From Sarcocystis neurona (taxonomy: Eukaryota > Apicomplexa > Conoidasida > Eucoccidiorida > Sarcocystidae), in NCBI GenBank assembly GCA_000727475.1, contig KL647295.1, forward strand, positions 4,044,073 to 4,108,072: a stretch of DNA of 64,000 nucleotides, read 5' to 3'. Position 1 is the first letter of the stretch. Each line of letters begins with the position of its first letter. The notes beneath the pieces are model-generated. The model made no database searches. It was not told where the DNA came from and saw nothing but the letters and a program-made list of their open reading frames with translations. Shown here one piece after another: positions 21,314-33,900 of this stretch. Position numbers and translations under genes: made by a program.

Positions 21314-24177
21314 GTATACGTATATATTATGAAGACGTGTATCCACGTATATACAAGACATGAGTAGGATTTCGCCACACACGCGTGTGTAAATATACGT
21401 TGATTTCTGTGCGTACACTTGTATGCACATATACACGCAGCTACGTGGGAATCGCCATATAGGCATATACGTATACATGGTGAATACTGTTGCGCCGCCT
21501 GTGAAAGCCTTCGCTGTCTTGTTGGGGACGTGAGATGGCGTAATGGCTAGTCAGTCTCTGAAAAATGCCGCTGTATGAAGGAAGCAGAAAAACAGAGTAG
21601 GCACGCCTTACTCATGTGTCTCGCTAGCAAGCAAACTCGTCTTCGCCGCGGTTCCTCCCTACCGCGCTCGAATGGACTCCTAGGCAGCAACCGCTGCTAG
21701 AGCTGCTTCTGGTGCTGGAGCGCGCCGTCGGCGTTGTGAAATCTGCTGCGGGTGTTGCAACGTTTCTTGGAAGTAGTGGGTGTTGCTGCTGACCTTTTCA
21801 TCTCGCTGCCGCCGTTGCTGCTGTGGAACACCGTTGCTGTTGCTGGACGGAGAAGCTGCAGCTGTTTCCCCGAAGTGTTGCTTCCCTCTGCTGGTGGCGC
21901 TGCTCTCTCTACGTGACATCTCGTGCTGCTGTTGCTGCTGCTTCGTTCACTTGATGTAATCTTGTGTATCTCCTAGACACTGCAGCGTCTTTTTCGGAGC
22001 TACTAGTCTAGTTGCTACCTTCTCGTGTTTTTGCTGTGAGATGTAAAACGAAGCGCTGCTGCTGCTATTGAGTGTCGCAGCTAGGCGCTGCAGATTTCCT
22101 CTGGTGGCGCCTCTGCTGCTGCTGGTTTCTTTTCTCCCGCGTCCATCACTGCTGCACTTCTCTAATCTGGTGTATGGGCAAGCAGCAGCACAGACTCACG
22201 TCCGCATGCATGCCCATGTCCACTCATGCATGCGTCTATGAACAGCAATACAGGTCTTTGTCGTCCTGCTGCTGACTGCGGTGCGGCAGCTGCTCCTCTG
22301 TCAAATTGTCTCTCCTTGCTGCTGCTGTCGTCCGGCAATGCTTTGCTGCCCTTGTCCAGAAATGGACGCTTATAAACGCTTCTGTCCTCCGTACATTTAT
22401 CTTGTGGCTGCTGCCATAGGTACGCGCCGCGTGGTGCTGTGCTGCGGCTCTCATTTGCTCCTGGTGCAGCAGACAGATGCCTCTGGTGGGCGCTGCTCAC
22501 GCTGCTGCCCGCTACTCCGGCGCCCCTACACGCTGTTCCTGTTGCTGCGCCTGGTCGCTCTGCTTGCTGAATGAAGCCGTGACGCGCTGCTGTCTGTCGT
22601 GCTGCTGCTGGTTCGTTGCTGGCCTCTCCGAACATACCTTCAAAGTAATGTACAGTTGGACAATTTGTTGACACCGCAGCGCAGCAACTGGTGCGATTTC
22701 TACAGGTACTAGCACCCGGAGTGGCGTTCACGCCATTCCTGCACTAGCGCAACAGCAGAAGCTGCAACGACTCGCTGAAAAAGTCAATGTCTCTGGTGTC
22801 CTCCAGTCTTGTTGTGCACTCCTCATCTGTTGCACGTATACGTGACCTTCCTCTTGACGTGTTTATACATGTATTTTAAGGCGTATCTGGCCGGCAGTAT
22901 AATTAGGAGGCACACGTAGCATGCATGTGTGTATGAGGTTCGTTCAGGTTGTAAACAGAATATGAAATCTCCGACACCGTGGAGCCACCTTGCCCCCCAG
23001 CCTGGGAGTGGAAGTGTATTTGTCCATCTGTTGACGTATCACGACGCGCCTTGCACAAAGCGGACGTCCACGGGGGGCACACTCCTGTAAAGAGACGCTA
23101 CGAGCACGCGTGCAAGAAGACATGCATCAGAAGAATACACGAGCATCAAAAGAGAACACGCTGAAGCACCTTCTACGGAACTAAACACGCCAAAAACAGA
23201 CTCACACGAGACACACCGTTCGCTGTTGTCTGATGTACACACGAAAGTGAAGCACAGCCGTTGTGGAGAGTCACACAAACTAGAAGAAACAACTGGCAGA
23301 TAGAAACCTCGCCAGCGTCCCGCGAAGCTCTCTCAACTCCGCCCCTGAAAATTCACAAGTAACATCTTACGTCAAGGATTCCTACCCTAGAGCAGGAGTG
23401 GCCGTGTTTCACTGACATACTGCGGAAAAAGTAGGAGTTCGTATGTGAGTTGGAAATGTTCTTCCAACATGTGTTTTGGTGAGCGGGGGCATTACGGAAG
23501 AAGCTCTTTTCAGGAATAACACATCACGGAATCCATGCACGACTCCCTACATACACATATATTTACGTGTATAGATAAAGATGTACGCATATATATGTAT
23601 ATATACGTGTACGTAGAAGATAGAAAGATATCTACGCAGCGATAGGCAGGTTGGAGAAAGCGGATGTGGTTTTCTGTTCCCAAATGAGCAGCGCATGCGA
23701 AATATTGTGAGAGTTACTGGAGCGGAGCAGACAGGGTATCTGGACGTCTCTACGTCTCCTTCACCTCTGCGTACACGTGTGCGTCTACATGTCCACATAC
23801 AGCCAAGCACGCCCTCTGTACATCTGTGCGTGTCCGTAGATTATGTTTTTGTTTGTGTGCGTTGTGGGGGATTCTCTTGCGTACCTTTGAGCAGACTCGC
23901 AGACACAGAGAACATGAAGGTTTCTGGCAGCCATCTTTTCTCCTGTTACCTGTAGACGTACGTATACGTAGCAATATCTGCCTACCAGTGTGGAGACAGA
24001 CGTATAAATAGACACGTAGACTATACAAATGAAAAAGTCCACCAGTGTGAATTCACCTCTTGGGGCACTTGTAGACGCCCTTTATGAAGAGACTTTTCAA
24101 GGTGCCGCACGTCTCCAACCTAGATATACATATATATGTATGAACGTATGTGCACAGTCGTAGATGTAGAGACAAGG

Positions 24178-24236
24178 ATACTTATATACATATATATATA
24201 CACATACATACATACATATATATATATATATACTAA
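24178..24236. repeat. TA/CA compound microsatellite
   Basis: ATATACATATATATATACACATACATACATACATATATATA-type sequence combines TA, CA and a four-base ACAT repeat. It is not part of any gene seen. Confidence 0.85.
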
Positions 24237-27200
24237 ACACATACGTATCTTCATACCCGTATACAAATACGTATAGATAATGTGGCGCTTCTCATGTGTG
24301 ATGATTGATTTCGCAGAGTCTAGCTTCTACAAATTTCCAGCTTGTCCTCCGCCCCGAAAAAATCCCGGGGTGTTACTGACCCAGCTGCGCACGGCGGCTT
24401 CTTTGTGTGCGTACGGATTTTGTGACAGCACGTTTATATCCGGCTTCACACACACACACACACACACACTCTCGGGTAGCGTGATGGGATGCACTCTCCA
24501 CTTTCAGCCTTGGTAAACTCTTGGCATTCTTCCCCACTCAAGAGCGCTTTCCTCCAGCTACCAGTACCACCCTTCGCGCATGTGTGCCGCGCAGTTCAGT
24601 AGCACACGAATGAATATGTGTAATGGATGTACATATCCGTAGCTATGCGTGTGGATAAGTAGATCCTCGTCTGCGTGCAGAAAGTGTAGTATTGGTATGG
24701 AGAAATAATGCGAAGGAAGCACCGGAGCTTCTCCTGCGGAGCAGGATTAATGCTCATACTGGCATCCCCCTGTGTGGCAGCGCAGCTGCGTAGAAAGACC
24801 TACAGGTTCTATGGCTACACGAAACAAATTACACACATCTCCCTTGAATATGTTCATCTGTTACACGCTTGATTTCTGCACGCGCTTCTGCCATCCACTG
24901 ACAAGTGCCTCCGCTGCGAGGGAAGGCTCCTACAGCGACTATTACCAACCGTATATGCTTTGGTGTCAAGGACCTTCTCTAGGCAGTATGATGCGTCTTA
25001 ACGTCAGCAGACGGACCGTGAAATGAAGGGCGTTCACCACACTTCTCTTTCGTGCTGCTGCTGCCAGTGTTCACCCGTCTCTTTCTACTCTTCCGAAACT
25101 GCATTTCTTCACTGAGGCTACACGCCACACTCGCCGCTATCTACATTGCTATTGCTGCCGGTTGTCCTCCGGCGAAGCACCGCCCGTATGCAAGTGTTTC
25201 GCTGCCGACTCTCTTGCTGCTGCCCGTCGGCGTTCGGTTGCTTTGTGTGTGAAGGAATCGGTTGTTCGAGCATTTGCTTACGCGTTCCGTGGTCGCGCCT
25301 GTTTGCCGGAGGCCGACCGTGCCGCTGATCACACTGCGGCTGCGTTGCTTGGATGCGTCGCATATGCCTCGCCGAAAGAAGCGTTTTACCGACTGTGTGT
25401 CTACGTCCTGCCGAAAACACGAGGGAGCATTGCGTAGAGACGTGGACTGCACGCGACGAGCAATCTGCGGCAGCAGGTAATCTGCAACGATACGTACACG
25501 TACACCTACATATGTGCGCAAAGAAGTGTACATTTATTTGTGCATACATGGACGTGGTCAGAGAGAGGCAGAGAAGCTTGCACGCCTTCAGCTGCGTTTA
25601 CTGCCCTACACGGAGTAGCACACATACGGTACATGTTTCTATAAATATGTAGGCGCATACTTCTCCGTTAAGTATTTAGGCGTACATATCCGCGTAGATC
25701 CACATACATAAGTGTACGCACGCACCTACACCTGTATGTAGATGTATTGTTGAAGTTGTAACAGTAAGAAGGCGTTTATGCAGCGCGTATACACCTGGGC
25801 TACAGCTGCTCGAATCAGGACACGGGAACAACTCATTGCGGGCATAGACGCGCACAGGCGACTAGTACCTAGTCTTTCGTAGTTACCGTAGCATGTAGCA
25901 GCTGCAACTATACGTGGGTGCTGTTTCATATATTGGATCGCCGATTTTGGTGCGTTGCCGCTACAGCACAGTTCCTCTTCGTTCTGCTGCCGCTTCTCAG
26001 AAACTTCTACTTTCTATTGGTGCGCCCCTCCCCAACACGTGCAGCATTTGTTGTTGAAACCAGAAGCCCTCGCAGGCGGCCGCTGCTTGAGTTGATCGTG
26101 CCGTTGTGGGTGCCCCCGGTACTGCCTCCTCCCCTCTTTCTTGCAGTTCGAACAGTCGCTCCTCTCGCCTGGGCTGCTGGGCTACCCTGCGGATACAGCG
26201 TCTTACGTGCCACTCGTGCTTCCTGCTCCTCCACTTGTGCAATTGCGGCTGGTGTTGCTGACGGGTGTGGACCAGCGCAGCACGTTGTGTGTCGTACTGT
26301 CCTATGCTGTTGGGGCTGGTTCTGGCGCTGTCCCTGCCGCTGTTGTTGCTGCCCTGTGGTACCACCACTTTGCGTGGTTGTGTCTACTGCCGCCGCGGCT
26401 GCAGGCGGCACCAGCCGCAAGCAATCAACAAGCAGGAGAGATCTTACTGCTGACGTCGACGGCTTCTACGAGGGACCGACGGTGCAGGAGTAGCACCATC
26501 AAAACCACCATTATGGAGTTCTCTGCTATTGGAATTGTAGTGTTCTCCGTTGTTAGAATTGTAAGGAGAAAACGTTCTTCTTCGTCGTCAGCTTCTGTGG
26601 AGGAACCGGTGCTACTTTGGCAACAAACCTTTTACCGTTTCTTCAGCTCTTACTCTGGGCTCGTGTGCGGCGCATTCCGGTGCTACTACTTTCTTGAACC
26701 GAATCGTCCGTCTTCGGTAACATCGACAGCGCTTCCTACCTTTAGAACAACACTAACCACATTCCTGCAACAGAACCACCCCCGAAAGCACGTCCAGCAC
26801 TACCACTAGCAAGAGACCCAACGTCACCGACAAGAGCAGGACCTGCGGTCTCCACTTGTGTTTGTACAAGAGGAATGCCAGTAGCCGGGACAACACCGAA
26901 GAAGGCGTACGGCCACACCATCATAAAAGCGACCACGTCAGCACAAGGGCCGCGGCCCCCCCAAGATCCGCGTCAGCGTCATCGTGTGACATCGGTCCGC
27001 TCAGGGACAGATCGTCTTTTCTGAGGGAGAGACCCCTCGGTACCACTTCCACCCCGCGCTACCCGTTCCCTGGTGCTTCAATATGTGTGCGTGCAACCTC
27101 GGCTCTGATGGCGTGGTACTGCTTCACCCCGCACCCCATATTTGTTGTTCTGCCGACCCTGCGAGAGTGGTAGGCGGCCCAGTGTTTCTTTTCTGTGTTT

Positions 27201-30200
27201 CTTTTTGATGTTGCTGGAAAGAACTCCTGTGTGACCCTCCTCCTTTCCCCCTACGAACAGGTACGATTCGGGGCAAGTGTCTGTTCGTGGAAGGCATTCC
27301 CACGCAGGCAGCCGCACCCTATTTTTTTCTGTCATGTGGTGTAGGGAACATCACCCTGTAGATGTGAGCGTCGTCACTTTCCATGATGCAGAAGGAGGAG
27401 ACAGTTGGCGTCGTGTCGGAGAATCGGCAACAGCATAACAGAACTGCTTCCGTGTTAACAGCGCCCGCAGCAGCTAGAGCAGCGGCAGGGGCACAAGCGA
27501 CACTGGTAATCGCCACAACAGAAGCAGAATCACCACCCACCGCGAAACCAGCAGAGCACCAGGTCATGAGGAGCAGCCCAACACAGGGGCAGCACCCGTG
27601 CTGGCACCAGAGGTACTGGCGGGACAAGCAGCGCAGCGCTTCGCTTCTGGGCGCCTGCGACAGCACGAGTTCGTAACAGCGCTAGACTTGCGTCAACCGC
27701 GCACGGTTCCACCTTTTAAACGCGTTTTTCCCCCGCGTTCATTACCTTTCCGTGTTTTTAGTGTGCGCGGTATGTGTCCCCCCGGCCCATTCCACATGCA
27801 CATACGTGTACAGTACAGACGTACATCACTGCGTAGAAAAGAGCAGTGAAAACGTGGTCACATTTTCACATGTAGGTACGGACATGCAGGGTGAGAAGGT
27901 CTCCCCTTTCTGTGTAGCTTCCTTGCTTATGGGCCCTTTGTGTTACCGTTGTCACCACTCGTAACCGCATACATACATACCGTAGGTACGCCGATTGAGA
28001 GAGATCGATACACAGCGATAGCGAGAGAGAGGTAGATAGCTACTCCAGGTACAGATTGGTCGATCTGAGGATGTATGTATATTTGAGTGCGTACTTCACG
28101 TGCTCTAAAAACTTTCTACTTGATATGTCCTAGCCTTTCGAACTCGCCGACGCCCAGCACCCACTTAGGACATGCTCTCCTGCGCGGTGTACGGACACCA
28201 CAAGGTCGTCGCTTGTTCGCTGCATCACCCTGTGCGGTTGCCTCGTCTAAGCGACGGGTGTCTCGTTTTTCTTCTCGAAAGTTGCGTGTCCACTAGTGTT
28301 TCTCGGCTATGCTCGAACAGAGCGTTAGTGGACTGTCAGAGGTTTTACCTGCCGCATCCGTGGCAGAAACCACTTGTTCGTCCAGCCCGCCCCTAGTGTA
28401 CATACGGGTCGCCGTGCAAGGAAAGCTCCTACTGGTGTGCCATGTCCTTCCTGCGCATCCGTATCAGGGAAAAGGTTCCTGACCTCCGAGTGCGCGAAGG
28501 AAAATTCCGTCGGTTTCTGTTTACGACAGGAAGCATGAACGATTTTTAAATCCCCCGTAGCAGTTGCTCGGCGATAGACTCGTGTCTCCCCGCGCATCGC
28601 ACCGGGTTTCCAGCGTAGTAGTAGAGTGATACATGCGTTATTACATGGACCGGCAACCGCTGAAGCGGTTTGTCTTCCGTCCCTAGGGACAGGACCTAGG
28701 CGTTAAACATATGTTTCGAATTTGTGGCGACGTTTGCGTTCTTACTTCTCAGAGCAGCTCCTGAAGCCTCTGTCTGTATTTCGCTCGTAGCCAGTACGGT
28801 GGCGTGATACCGAGTTCTCATTAGAGCAGCAGGCTAGCAACTTAGTTGTGATTGCTGTAGTGGGACGAGGTGGTCCCGTGATGTGTGTTGCTGTATCTAC
28901 CAGGGTTTCCGATTCTTGATGTAGCAGCTGCAGTGCCGTATGCGCTTGCCGTATGTGTATCGTCGTGTAACGGCAAATTATCTGTGTACATGACAAATCC
29001 ATTTATGTGTTGATTCATACCAGCAGCCGCAAAATCCCGCTTTCCACTTCTGCGGGGACGTGCGCCGTTGTGTTGAATGGCCTCACTGCATATGCGTATC
29101 CTCGTCTGGCTGGTAACAACAGGTAGATGAACGTGTATGCAGCTGAGTCGCCACACCGCAGATTTTTGCAGCTGATCTGTATGTGACGGAGGTTTGTGTG
29201 TCTGCCTCCTGCAGGTACAGCATGCATACAGGTGGTACATCTGTATGCTACACATACGTGTTCGTACATATGTTTACGTATATCTACCCACAAAGGACTG
29301 CATTCACCGAGTAACTCCTACACAAGAGATACCTGTTTGTAGCCAAACGCTGCTACAGGTTGAGGACGTGACGTAGGAATTCCCTTCTGCGGCAGGTACT
29401 ACGTAACGATAGTTGTTCATGTAAAAATACAAAATAGATGTGTATTTGTGGAGTGCGTATGACATCGTACCCGGAAGCTTAAACGGTGTGCGTATGCGTG
29501 TGTTGTATCCACGTGGAACCAACTGTGTGTTTTTACTTACTTTCCCTCCTCAAGCGTGATAGATACAGGAAATGTGCGGGTCCCCGTTCAGGAGATTGCC
29601 GGTGTGATACGCAGGTGATCTGCGCTCTTCGCAACATCAGCGACAGTGTCGTGCGGGGCATATCATATGGTCCGTATATTCTTGTGTGTGCAGTAGCCAC
29701 TGCGTAGTATACGTGTTCGTGCTTGAATGCACTTGCGTGTAGCAGTTACCGCGTGGTGTCAACGCGATAAGCAGGTGATACACATGCGTTCCTCCGGCAG
29801 GTGTGATACACATGCATTCCTGCCGCAGGTCTGTATTGTGACACTCATGCACATGTAGCTAATCATCCGGACTAGTATCTGTACGTACGTCTACACCCAG
29901 ACGTGTACACGTACTTCCTTCCTCTATCTACGTCTGTGTATATGTACGTATATGCGCGTACTTGTGTGTACGTCCCGTCACAGCAGGTGCAAAGGGTCGT
30001 ATATACGTATCAGCACTCAGCAGGATAACTGGTGTGTCTTTAAGAAGAGTGAGGATGCATGCAACAGCTCCCCCCAGCAAGTGCGTACGACTCTGCGGAC
30101 AGCAGGTTGTTTTCCTTATGTGCGCCCTTTTCTACGGGTCACTGTGAAATACAGTCTGAATTGTAGGGAGGGAGTAGCTACATACGTCTGTGCGAAACGT

Positions 30201-30767
30201 CAACCGTATACACGGGCTTGTATTTGTTGTGGGCTACCGTAGGTGGATGGCAGAGGGTAATATACTGCGTGCTGCGTCAGGAGACCAAGTCTTGGGGTAC
30301 GTACGTAGTGTTCGGTTGTATGTCATTTTTGCGTGTATGGAGTTGTAGACACTCACATAAATACATGCGTTCAAACATGTGTGTCTTTTGTGTGACTGCG
30401 CGCATCATAAAATACATATATAAACGTTACATAGATATACATGTATATAGTGAGGTCCGCAGACGCTGGATAGAGAGCTTGTTTTTCTGTAGTGAGAAAA
30501 CCTACAAATAGATTAGATGTATGCGGGGTCCAGAGGAGCCACTTGTCTACAAACGTATAGACCCGGCGACCGCGTCTTTGTGTGTATATATGTGTAGTTT
30601 TCGTTTTCACGAGTGTGTGTCTGTGTGCCTACATCCTTCATAAACTATATACCCGTATGTGTATATATAGAGAATAGAACATGCGTATGCATATACGTAC
30701 TGGGATAGATAGACGAAGATTTGCGAAAGCGTTCTGGTAGTTTACTTGAGGAAGTTTGTGAACAAAA

Positions 30768-30987
30768 ATGGAAGAGAACGAAGTAAGGGGGGCACCGGCA
30801 GCCGCTGCGGCAGCAGCAGGGGAGCTTTCTGCCGGCAGCAGCAGGACGGAAAGGGAAGGTGGCGCTGCTGCAACACGGCAGGGGGAAGAGACGAGGGATA
30901 TGCTGCGTCTGAGAATACGCTGCGCACCGCTAAACCCAATTATTACTATTTCTCCCCAAGCGACTTACGCAGAACTGCGCCGAAAAA
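30768..30987 (+). CDS. unidentified gene, exon 1
   Basis: The ATG opens MEENEVRGAP and an Ala/Gly/Ser leader, then the MLRLRIRCAP block. It ends at CGAAAAA before GTAAGC (phase 1). It is the only segment of codon-like complexity in the surrounding TA-rich DNA. A second frame starting at 30746 is open too but lacks a plausible fold. Confidence 0.6.
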
Positions 30988-33900
30988 GTAAGCCCCTTCT
31001 TTAGCTCCTACATATATATATATATATATATACATATTTAGTGTGTATATGCGTGTGTATATATATATATATATGTATGTGTACGTGTGTGTCTCCCCAG
31101 CCTATCTACCTACTATATATATATATATTTATACGCACACAAGTGTATGGCCTCTATGTGGATAAATGTCTTTATACGTATATATAGCCCATATATATAT
31201 ATACATACCTGTATGTGTGTATATGTAGGCTCTGTATATAGGTGTGTGTATAGTATATGTACATATACGTATGTATAGCGCGTGTATACTTGTGTGTGTG
31301 TGTGTGTGTTCCGCGTAGAGGCGTGTATATATGTTAGTTTTACGTAGTTTTTGCCAGTATTACCGCGTGTGGAGTAGGCCTCTTGGGTGAGATCAGGGAG
31401 TAGTAAGTGTGCCTATTCTTCGACGAATATTTCGGGTAGTGCTTGTGTGTGATGTCGACATGTCAAGAAACGCGGGGCTATCTAATATATACGAGAGCGC
31501 GCACACGTTTTCCCCGTGATCCCCCCACCGGGGGAGCAGAGGGCGGCGTGTCTCGGCATGCGCACACGGAGAGAGGCGTCACATGTATATAAACGTTTTT
31601 TTCTGAGGTAGGGAAGTTGGTTGCTGCGTGACGACTCTTTTTTTGGCGAAATGGGGCGCGCGGAAGCCAAGGGAAGGGAAGGGGGAGACGCGTGTGGACG
31701 AAGAAAACATCGCCGCTCACGGGTGGAAGGCAGACACCTCTCTGCCGTGCTGCTGCTGCTGGGCGGCGCCGCCGAGCTGCCACCACACACACACAAACGC
31801 ATACGGCGTGGGGGTGCTGTGCACACTTTTTTTCTTCTGATTTGCCCTCCGGTGGGGACACAGAGACGAAGCCCTTCTCCGTCTCTTCCCATCTCCACAG
31901 AAGTCCCTCGTCGTATGAAGACACACCTTTACTAGGCGTGTGTATGTATTAGGGGGAACGCGCACAATATGATCCACACAGATAAGCCGTGCGTTGTTGT
32001 CTTCCGACGGCAGATTTCCTCCATATGTAGAACTGTAGAAAACTTTTGTTCCCACACCTGCACAGCAGCACCTGCGCTTCACTATATATACATATATATA
32101 TATGTATATATACGCGTAGGTGGAGCCGTATAGTATGTAATATATATATATATATGCGGTATGTATATGCATCCGTTGTAGAGGTGTTTTGTCCCGCGTC
32201 ACCCGGGCGGCAGTCCTTTTTGCCGAAGTGTCCCTCTCTTTGTATACATAGCCATGTAATACTCAGAAAATACGTAAGTACGTCATATGTATCAAGTAAG
32301 GTGGATGCTGCTGTAAATGATGATGCGCGTGGCAGGCGTCAGCGGCAGCACTTCTTCAGCATGTCTCTCCGTACATATGTGTAGGCGTGGAAGACACGTA
32401 TTCCTGCTAGGGATTGGTGGCAGCGAGAGTGCGCGATTCCCGAAGAGATACGTATGCTGGTAATTTACGCGCCGCAAGAGAAATGTATACGTACATATGT
32501 GTGGAGGTGTGGATGCGTTTACGATACGTGTAGAGGTCCTTGTGTTGACATGTACGTACATACGTGTATACGCGTAGGGGAAGAGAGGGAGAAGCGGTCG
32601 CCATTCCGCGGTCCCGCGGCTGCTGCTGTGCCGCCGCTGCGGCGGCTCACACGCGTCTGCCCACGTGGCTTGTTGTTCTGACGCTGCCGCGGGGCTGCTG
32701 TTGCTACCGCTGCCGATTATGTGCGCGTGCCGCTGTCATTTTTTGTGCTGCTGCTGCTGCTGTTGTGCCGCTGTTGGGTTGCACCACAGTTGCTGAAGCG
32801 ACAGAGCTCGACTACCTTGCCGACGATGAGCAGTTCAGTCGTAAGTTCTACGGCAGCCGTCGCAGGTGACGGAGAGCCGATGAATGTGCCACCCAGTGCA
32901 GTGCTGCTGCAGGTCACTCGTGCGGTGCGGCACGCGCGACTCGCGGGGGCTGCAGCAGGCGGTCCAGGGCAGCAGATTTGTAGCACAGAGAGAGACGAAG
33001 CACTTGCTGCTGGCAGCTGCTTGCAGAGCAGCAAGAGCGTCCTGGTGGTGTGTTGCAGCGTGATGCCTGTTATTTTCGCACCCTTACACGAGAAAAAAAA
33101 ACTGGGGGGGAGACTCTTGTGAGGGAGACACAGGGACGGAGACAGAAAAAGACAGAGCGAGACTGCGAGTTTTGCAAGCGAGGCCGCAGAAATGCTCACA
33201 CGTAGACGCGCACATAAGAAGGATCAGCAGGCCTCACGTTGGTGCGAACTTTTCACGAATGACCCCACCGCCGTCTTTTTTTTGTAGAAATGTTTCTTCT
33301 ACGCGTGACTTTTTCTCTGTCCGCGTACAGAGATACGTACGGGTGTGCTGTCGCGACAGAGAGAAGAGAGAGACGGACAGGGAGGGAGCGACAAATCCGG
33401 AAGAAAAAAAGAGACGGAGGTGGACTGTTAAGAGAGGCTGGACTTTTTTGCGTAGATGGATACAAACACACACACGCATGTCGCATGTATCTGCCTGCAG
33501 CACAAACAGCTCTCTCCATCGCAGCGTCGTCCTGCATCAGTCTGCCTTTTTCAACAAATGCACGGGGCCTCACAGACGACCAAGGGGTCGTTCCTCCACA
33601 TATATATATATATGTATATATATACGTATATGTAAGGTGGCCGTTCGTGTATATATATGTATGTTCACATATGAGAAGGTGGGAATCTTCTGACGTTGGT
33701 GTAAATGTGGGACATGCTGCTGCAGTGCTGGAAGGATTTCCTCCACGACCGCTGGAAGCTGCGCCTGACGCGACGTTGGCGTCGCTCAACCTTTCTCAAA
33801 GCAGCGTACTTACACCTCAGAATCGATCTGCTGCAGGTGAGTCGCTACTTTTTTGCAGTGCTTGTACACCTCAGCATCGAGCCGTTGCAGGTAAGTCACG

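Larger units (their letters stand above)
19154..30767. other. gene-poor spacer
   Basis: No convincing gene was found on either strand in this 11.6 kb. The first part is presumably the polymerase 3' untranslated region. Much of the rest is alternating pyrimidine-purine sequence made of TATA, TGTA, TACG and ACAC steps. Segments with higher GC and Ala/Ser/Pro-like codon texture occur at 21680-22730, 25050-25480 and 25920-27720, but each is broken by stops in every frame beyond short runs. No tRNA-like or rRNA-like sequence was recognised. Confidence 0.6.

Noticed and set aside
21680..22731. Possible minus-strand two-exon gene (frames of 79 and 189 codons, Ala/Ser/Gln-rich)
   Set aside because: Texture is coding-like, but no start context, splice pair or family motif could be fixed. 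It needs transcript evidence.
32826..33122. Frame opening MSSSVVSSTA and running 99 codons, overlapping exon 2
   Set aside because: It is protein-like and could be an alternative exon, but it uses a different register from the phase-consistent chain and ends without a matching donor.
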